This document shows, piece by piece, positions 58,973 through 64,000 of a stretch of DNA of 64,000 nt (its first letter is position 1; every line of letters begins with the position of its first letter). Position numbers and translations under genes: made by a program. The DNA comes from Candidatus Bathyarchaeota archaeon (GTDB lineage: Archaea > Thermoproteota > Bathyarchaeia > 40CM-2-53-6). The DNA lies in the NCBI GenBank assembly GCA_005888755.1, contig VBBQ01000030.1, positions 1 to 64,000 of the forward strand, given 5' to 3'. The notes beneath the pieces are model-generated. The model was not told the DNA's origin and ran no database searches. It was given only the letters and a program-made list of their open reading frames with translations.

Positions 58973-61900
58973 TTACTCCAGTCCAGACGTTGTCTGGTTT
59001 ACGAGGCCCTGGAGATACTGGTTGTTGATGTAGTCCAGATAGAGTACGAGTCCGAGCCCTACGATCGCAAAGGTTTCGACCGTTACTGCGAGCTTTGTTG
59101 TCATTGGTATGGGCGGTATGAGTTTCTCTTCTGGGGTGATTGGCACTCTTCTTATCCGTCCTGGGGCCCACCAGTTGAGACGCTTCATGTGCCTCATTAT
59201 TGATGGTACAAGATAGACTCGGGTGAGAGTTGCGTCGAGAATGACGACTATGAAGAATGCAAGTCCGAGCTGTTGCAGCATAGGTATTTCCGAGAGCATC
59301 ATGGTTCCGAAGGCGCCCGCTGTCACTAGACCAGTGGCTGTGATTATGCCTCCAGTGCGTTCTACTGCAGTCTCGATGGCCTCATCATCTTTCGCGCCGC
59401 CAACCACATACTCCCTGATCCTAGTTACTAGGAATATGTCGTAGTCAAGTCCCAGTCCGAGCATTATCACAAGCAGCATGATTGGTAGTATCCAGATCAG
59501 TTCCATTCCAACGTAGGTGTGGAAGATGTAGATGACCGCGGCCATAGCCCAGGAAATGCTGAGAAGTATCGTGAAGATAAGCCGGAGCGGGGTGAAGATC
59601 GAGCCCAGAGCGATCATGAGAACTACGAAGACTCCGACGAGGACTAACGCTGTCATGTTGAAGTAGTCGGCTGCGCTTGAGTTGGCAAGATCTGCGACAG
59701 AAGCGGTTTCTCCCCCTACAAGCATTGTGGATCCAGCGAGCAGCTTGTCGTTGCCCTGCAAACTATTGATGTTCTGTCGGATTTTTGTGAGCGTGGTGAT
59801 GGCCTGGTCCGTGTAAGGCTCGTTGGACAGGTTAGCCCAGACCATTGCCGATTTCCCATCGCTTCCGAGGAAGGGCTTCATGCTTCTGATCATTGCTTGC
59901 TGTTGAGCCGTGTTTAGCTGGCTGAACGATGAGTAGGGGATCGGGTCGCCTGAAGGATGTGTAAGCCCATAGACTTTCGACACGCCGGAGATCGACAATG
60001 TCGAGTTCTCTGCATAGGAGAGGGATCGCAGAGCAGTGACGTTGATCCAATTGTCGGTTGCGAGCAGGACTGGCGTTTGCACTATCGTGTAGGTTGGGGT
60101 TATGGTGCCAGGTCCGAAACCTTGGACCATGCTGTTGTAGCCGGCCCTGCTCTCAAGAGAGTTTGGAACTTGGGATATGAGGTCGTGGCTTGTCTGGCTG
60201 GAAAGCACCGTACTCGTAGCTGGTAAACTGACGGCCAAGGCGACGATGAGGATCAGCTTCGAATGCTTTGCCGTGAATCTTGCGGCACGGGCGTAGTAGC
60301 TACTTCCTTTGGCTTTCTTCTTTCTCCAAAGACCTAGCCCCCCGGGCCAGAATATCTTGTCCCCGAACATGGACAGAATCGCTGGCACGAGGGTGAGGGC
60401 GACCAGTAGCGCTATGGATATACCCATCATCACAGCAATCCCGATAGAGCGCAGCATTCCAAAGCCGGCAATAGCGAGGCTTCCGAACGCTATGACAACG
60501 GTTGCTCCACTCGTGGCGATGCTCTCGCCTGCCCATGTCACTGCCCTCTCAACCGCATCCTTCTTTCCTCTTCCCATCCGTCTCTCCTCAGCGTATCGGC
60601 TGACGAGAAATATGCAGTAGTCTGACCCGGCCCCGAACATGGCGACGGGCAAGAGTGTCAGAATCAAGAAGTGTACGCTGGTGAACCACGTGCCAATTAC
60701 GTAGACTAGGCCGAAGGCTATGCCCACTGATATTCCGATGGCGGATACAGGGATTAGTGGGGCTGCGAGAGAGGCGAAGAATATGCCGACGATGACGACA
60801 ATCAATAGGACGGTGATGGGGTCTATGCGTTCCACGTCTCTGATCGATTCTGTTTCAATATCATAATTGAACGCTGGAGCACCTGTGACGTAGACGAGGA
60901 GGTCGGTGTTGCTGAGGTTGTTCGCTTGTTTAACATCTGTTCTTATGCTGGCGATGCTGTTCTTGGGGTCCAGTCCGTTAGTCTTGAAATCCAGTATTAG
61001 CAACATAGTGTCGTTGGATCCCGAGATGAACTGGGTGTAGACATCGTGGCTTGGCTGGACTGGATAGCTCTTGATGCTGTAGTTTCGAAGAAGTGTCCCT
61101 GCAAGGGTTGTAAAATCTACGAAACCTGCTGAGGCGCCTAACAAATAGATCTGGTTGATGATGAAAGTTTGAGTTGGGGTTGCGTTGACCATTTTCGAGA
61201 AAGTGTTGATGACGAAGGTCTGAATCACGGTTGGGTCGTTCCAGTAATTGTTTGAACACGTGTTCGGGCAGAAGTTGTAGAGGTTGAAGAATTCGGCAGC
61301 GTCGACAAACAGGGTTCGAGATGACGCGTCAGTTATGCTTGACATGAAGAATGGTGTTGTGATGTTGTAGTATGCCGGTTGAGTTACGAGTAGCGGGCCT
61401 CCTTTGGTCACGTTCTGGGCTCTGGCTAATGGTGGCGCGACTATCGTCAGCTGTGTTTGAGTGTAGGTAGAAGCGGTGAATGTCTTGTTCCATGACTGGT
61501 AGAACAGGTTCTCGTATGCAAGAGCGATGGCGTGGTAGGCTTGGGGAGTTTGCGAAGATATGATTGGCCATGCGGACTGGTTGGCTTTCTGGTTGTAGGC
61601 GGCGACCTGTGCCTGTGTTATGTTGAAGGGTCCGGAGTTTACTAGGGTCGTCCACTGGGTTGCGTAGATTGCAGGTATGCCGAATTCGAGAGACGTGGCA
61701 AGGCTGGTCAGGTTCTTCTCTTGATAGAGCTGGAGGTGAACCAGGCTGGTATAGCCGACGAGTAGCTGGTAGTAGATATCGTAGATGCTTGTGACGTTGC
61801 TGAGGTTCGTAATGCTTCGGTCGTTATGGAGGGTCTTGTTGAACGTTAGAGTGAAATCGCGCACATCGTTGCCTCTCACATCCGTTGAGGTGATTACCAC

Positions 61901-62119
61901 GACGACGCTACTGCCCTGGCTAATGCTGAACTCTTTGCTGACGATGGATTGAGCGATGCTGGACTCCGACGTCTTAGGGTTGTACGCAGTCTCAGTGTAG
62001 ACGATAACGCTCTGAACTTGGAGAATGGCGGGGACGCTTAGCGCGAGGGCTACCAGCCAGATGACGAAGACCGCCCGGTTGTGCTTAATGATAGTACGGG
62101 CTAGCCTTGTAAAGAGCAA
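58973..62119 (-). CDS. MMPL/RND-family exporter, large
   Basis: 1048 residues. Two RND repeats with the proton-relay D-Y motif: FGAGSDYCIFLVSRYAEE and LGLGLDYDIFLVTRIREY. First membrane helix near residues 14-35 (NRAVFVIWLVALALSVPAIL). The first extracytoplasmic loop (residues 40-430) is very long and rich in Asn, Gln, Thr and Tyr, with possible N-glycosylation sites (NLSN, NITT, NQT). This is a second, distinct MMPL protein beside the one at 39035, and lacks the N-terminal extra helices. ATG or TTG at 62119. Substrate unknown. Confidence 0.92.
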   Translation of the reverse strand: MLFTRLARTIIKHNRAVFVIWLVALALSVPAILQVQSVIVYTETAYNPKTSESSIAQSIVSKEFSISQGSSVVVVITSTDVRGNDVRDFTLTFNKTLHNDRSITNLSNVTSIYDIYYQLLVGYTSLVHLQLYQEKNLTSLATSLEFGIPAIYATQWTTLVNSGPFNITQAQVAAYNQKANQSAWPIISSQTPQAYHAIALAYENLFYQSWNKTFTASTYTQTQLTIVAPPLARAQNVTKGGPLLVTQPAYYNITTPFFMSSITDASSRTLFVDAAEFFNLYNFCPNTCSNNYWNDPTVIQTFVINTFSKMVNATPTQTFIINQIYLLGASAGFVDFTTLAGTLLRNYSIKSYPVQPSHDVYTQFISGSNDTMLLILDFKTNGLDPKNSIASIRTDVKQANNLSNTDLLVYVTGAPAFNYDIETESIRDVERIDPITVLLIVVIVGIFFASLAAPLIPVSAIGISVGIAFGLVYVIGTWFTSVHFLILTLLPVAMFGAGSDYCIFLVSRYAEERRMGRGKKDAVERAVTWAGESIATSGATVVIAFGSLAIAGFGMLRSIGIAVMMGISIALLVALTLVPAILSMFGDKIFWPGGLGLWRKKKAKGSSYYARAARFTAKHSKLILIVALAVSLPATSTVLSSQTSHDLISQVPNSLESRAGYNSMVQGFGPGTITPTYTIVQTPVLLATDNWINVTALRSLSYAENSTLSISGVSKVYGLTHPSGDPIPYSSFSQLNTAQQQAMIRSMKPFLGSDGKSAMVWANLSNEPYTDQAITTLTKIRQNINSLQGNDKLLAGSTMLVGGETASVADLANSSAADYFNMTALVLVGVFVVLMIALGSIFTPLRLIFTILLSISWAMAAVIYIFHTYVGMELIWILPIMLLVIMLGLGLDYDIFLVTRIREYVVGGAKDDEAIETAVERTGGIITATGLVTAGAFGTMMLSEIPMLQQLGLAFFIVVILDATLTRVYLVPSIMRHMKRLNWWAPGRIRRVPITPEEKLIPPIPMTTKLAVTVETFAIVGLGLVLYLDYINNQYLQGLVNQTTSGLE

Positions 62120-62272
62120 TCCATTCCCTCTTTGAGGGTGTGAAACGAGCGGGGAACGTGCTGAGCGTCATAAAGCCGTACTGTAACCCTGAACTCTTTG
62201 CCGAGGCGAATCCGGGGCGTTGAGTATGTCTATATGGCGAAACTGAGCAGAATCTAGCGTAGGCGAGCGTGG

Positions 62273-63100
62273 ATGAAACCGATAAGCCTCCTACTAGCCC
62301 AAACCGGTCCCAGACTTGGGAACAAGGAGCAAAATCTACGGCAGATCTCGGAACAAGCCGCTAAGGCTCGGAAGAAGAACGTTGATCTGTTGATCTTTCC
62401 TGAGCTACACCTGACAGGGTATACGATGCGGGACGAGGTCTCCCATTTGGCAGAGTCGATTCCAGGTCCCAGCACACGGAAGGTCGAGAGAGTGGCCAAA
62501 GAGTATGGTGTTCACATTATCTTCGGCATGCCCGAGGAGAGCGAGGTCAAGGGAGTAATCCACAACACAGCAGTGTTTGTCGGCCCGAAAGGGTTGATTG
62601 GGAGGTACAGGAAGATCCATCTTCCAACGCATTCTGTTTTCGAGGAGCGTCGGTATTATCGTCCGGGACATGAAGCACCAGTGTTCAAGACAGATATAGG
62701 AACCATCGGTTTGAACATCTGTTACGATCTCTACTTTCCCGAGCTGACTCGCCTGCAGGCTTTGCAGGGCGCACAGCTGGTCGTATGTATTTCCGCGAGC
62801 CCCGGGTTGCGGCGGAGGTTCTTCGAGGGGTTCTGTTTGAGCCGAGCGATGGAGAACGCTGTCTACCTCGCCTATGTCAACCGGGTTGGCATTGAGGAGG
62901 GATTGCAGTTCTGGGGTGGAAGTAGAGTAATCGCGCCGAATGGTTCCGTTCTAGCTCAGTGCAAGTATGATGTGGAGGAGTTTCAGACCTGTAAGGTGGA
63001 TCTGGGCGAGGTTTCTCGGGCTAGAGTATTCATTCCAACGATAAAGGACCTGGAACCGGGCCTCTTTGACCTACTGAGAATCAAGAGTCGAGAAGCATAG
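62273..63100 (+). CDS. Nitrilase/carbon-nitrogen hydrolase family protein
   Basis: Amidase-type enzyme hydrolysing amides or nitriles. The catalytic triad is seen: Glu44 in IFPELHLTGY, Lys114 in RYRKIHLP and Cys150 in GLNICYDLYFPEL, with a second Glu in SVFEERRYYRPG. 275 residues is usual. The end (VDLGEVSRARVFIPTIKDLE) matches a subgroup often annotated as carbon-nitrogen hydrolase or omega-amidase-like; substrate not fixed. ATG 62273. No neighbour on the same strand within 170 bases. Confidence 0.93.
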   Translation: MKPISLLLAQTGPRLGNKEQNLRQISEQAAKARKKNVDLLIFPELHLTGYTMRDEVSHLAESIPGPSTRKVERVAKEYGVHIIFGMPEESEVKGVIHNTAVFVGPKGLIGRYRKIHLPTHSVFEERRYYRPGHEAPVFKTDIGTIGLNICYDLYFPELTRLQALQGAQLVVCISASPGLRRRFFEGFCLSRAMENAVYLAYVNRVGIEEGLQFWGGSRVIAPNGSVLAQCKYDVEEFQTCKVDLGEVSRARVFIPTIKDLEPGLFDLLRIKSREA

Positions 63101-63338
63101 AATCAAGGTTTCATGAAGGGCGGGGCGCGAAAATCGACCACCCCCGGGGGGGTCACTGTGAAAAGAATATTTGGGAAAATGGTTGGCGAGAATGAAAGGC
63201 TACGAAACCAAGTGTGATGTCGTCTAACAACAATACCGCGGCTTGGGGGTAAGCCAAGGTTCGCGCCGAGATCCTCATTCCAGTCATTACGAAATCTCCT
63301 GAAAACCAGGCCTAATCGGCGCTTGCCGGGGCTAACTC
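63101..63338. other. Intergenic region upstream of L10e
   Basis: No gene seen. A GC-rich near-palindrome (GACCACCCCCGGGGGGGTC, 63136-63154) lies 36 bases after the nitrilase stop and may be a terminator-like hairpin, though it leaves no room for a normal loop. The sequence around 63250 (GGTTCGCGCCGAGA) slightly recalls a tRNA T-arm but no tRNA folds from it. Confidence 0.3.
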
Positions 63339-63422
63339 ATGAACAAAACGGCACAAAACGCAATCCTTGGAATCATTTCAGCCTACAAGCTCGCAACAAC
63401 CCTCATTAGCACCCTCAGCTAA
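63339..63422 (+). CDS. Possible small peptide overlapping the L10e start
   Basis: A 27-codon frame from ATG 63339 to TAA 63420-63422. It reads as a plausible amphipathic helix (NAILGIISAYKLATTLI) and has an in-frame stop six bases upstream of its ATG. Its stop shares the A of the L10e ATG (TAATG), an arrangement of translational coupling. It might be a leader peptide or a chance frame. Confidence 0.3.
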   Translation: MNKTAQNAILGIISAYKLATTLISTLS

Positions 63423-63964
63423 TGCCCGTATGGTATTTGCTCATGAAGGGTCGTAACTATCGTTCCCCGTCGGGCCAAGCATTCACCCGGATGAAATACA
63501 TCCACGGGTCCCCTGCGCCTAAGGTTTCCAAGTTCAACATGGGAGACTTGTCCATGCAGTTCGCCCGGAGAATCCGCTTGGTGGCCAGAGAGCATGTGCA
63601 GATTCGTCATAACGCGCTGGAATCTGCTCGTGTATCCGCGAACAAGGTTCTGACCGACAGGTGGGGAGAAACAGGATACCGATTACAGCTGTGCGTGTAC
63701 CCGCATATTATTCTCCGAGAAAACAAGATGATCGCCACTGCCGGAGCTGACAGATTACAGGAAGGCATGAGGCGAGCCTTCGGAAAACCCACCGGCAGAG
63801 CAGCCAGAGTCGAAAACGGTCAGGACCTCTTCATCATCTACGTTCCCGAGGATGGCGTCGAAACTGCGAAGAAAGCATTGGAAGTCGCCGGAACAAAGAT
63901 GCCGATGAAAACCCGGATCATAGTCGAAGAACCAGTCGCACCGCCAATACCCGCAGGAGCCTAG
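63422..63964 (+). CDS. rpl10e: Ribosomal protein L10e (uL16 family)
   Basis: Large ribosomal subunit protein of archaea. The family pattern is present: YRSPSGQAFTRMKYIHGSPA, FNMGDLSMQFARRIRLVARE, ALESARVSANKVLTDRWGET, LCVYPHIILRENKMIATAGA and GMRRAFGKPTGRAARVENGQ. 180 residues is normal. ATG 63422 overlaps a short frame's stop. A further frame begins just after the stop, at 63968. Confidence 0.95.
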   Translation: MPVWYLLMKGRNYRSPSGQAFTRMKYIHGSPAPKVSKFNMGDLSMQFARRIRLVAREHVQIRHNALESARVSANKVLTDRWGETGYRLQLCVYPHIILRENKMIATAGADRLQEGMRRAFGKPTGRAARVENGQDLFIIYVPEDGVETAKKALEVAGTKMPMKTRIIVEEPVAPPIPAGA

Positions 63965-63967
63965 CCA

Positions 63968-64000
63968 TTGCCCAGGCCTGACGCTATAGTTGTCCGGCTT
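63968..64000 (+). CDS. Start of an unidentified gene, cut by window edge
   Basis: A TTG at 63968, four bases after the L10e stop, opens a frame that runs to the window end and reads PRPDAIVVRL. Its close position suggests co-transcription with L10e. Eleven codons are too few to name it. Confidence 0.25.
   Translation, partial: MPRPDAIVVRL

Noticed and set aside
63240-63320. Possible tRNA-like T-arm (GGTTCGCGCC)
   Set aside because: The flanking bases do not pair into acceptor, D or anticodon stems.
1-64000. CRISPR arrays, insertion sequences, integrases, rRNA genes
   Set aside because: No regularly spaced repeats, transposase motifs, attachment-like direct repeats at tRNA ends or rRNA-like segments were seen on reading.

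Overview
The window looks like a piece of an archaeal chromosome. It carries an Orc1/Cdc6 initiator, Dph2 (diphthamide synthesis), ribosomal protein L10e, an Mre11/Rad50-like pair, an archaeal METTL5-type methyltransferase, an MtrA-like cobamide-domain protein, a DUF99 protein, and TATA-type promoters close to start codons (often TTG). The many secreted or membrane proteins and bacterial-type accessory genes (DUF1801, SnoaL-like, VOC, DUF1326/DUF2182, hydantoinase, FAD oxidase) suggest a mesophilic, soil- or sediment-type heterotroph, perhaps of the Thaumarchaeota/Bathyarchaeota side of TACK. That placement is an inference. No rRNA, tRNA, CRISPR array or insertion sequence was recognised.

Layout: 0-2.5 kb holds DUF99 and orc1/cdc6 with a candidate replication origin. 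2.5-13 kb holds a frameshifted unknown gene, DUF1801, TPR, a phosphate permease, two secreted beta-rich proteins and an S9 peptidase. 13-23 kb is a patchwork of small enzymes and regulators with frameshifted hxlR-type and mtrA-like genes, a CDGSH protein and a solute-binding protein whose segments appear circularly permuted. 23-35 kb holds an M20 peptidase, a double AsnC-type regulator divergent from a cupredoxin, an ABC exporter, the DUF1326/DUF2182 pair, a GNAT and an FAD oxidase. 35-44 kb is mostly membrane proteins: a broken VIT1-type gene, DUF308, VTT, MMPL, EamA and CDF.

The most interesting part is 44.8-49.8 kb. A BtuF-like cobalamin-binding protein, an ECF transporter S component, a membrane-anchored DUF4430 protein (the fold of the C-terminal domain of transcobalamin) and a membrane-anchored alpha-toroid protein (the fold of the N-terminal domain of transcobalamin) lie together. 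The same 19-bp imperfect palindrome sits at the predicted transcription start of the S-component operon and of the toroid gene. I propose a split, cell-surface transcobalamin-like vitamin B12 capture system under one repressor.

50-64 kb: hydantoinase subunit genes separated from each other, an Mre11-like nuclease translationally coupled to a Rad50-like ATPase that has a transmembrane hairpin in place of a zinc hook, Dph2 with METTL5, a second large MMPL protein, a nitrilase and L10e.

Several genes (unknown protein at 2.5 kb, HxlR, MtrA-like, VIT1) are interrupted by frameshifts, and two lack a usable start codon where the conserved reading frame begins. Either this lineage has real gene decay here or the assembly has single-base errors; read mapping would decide.
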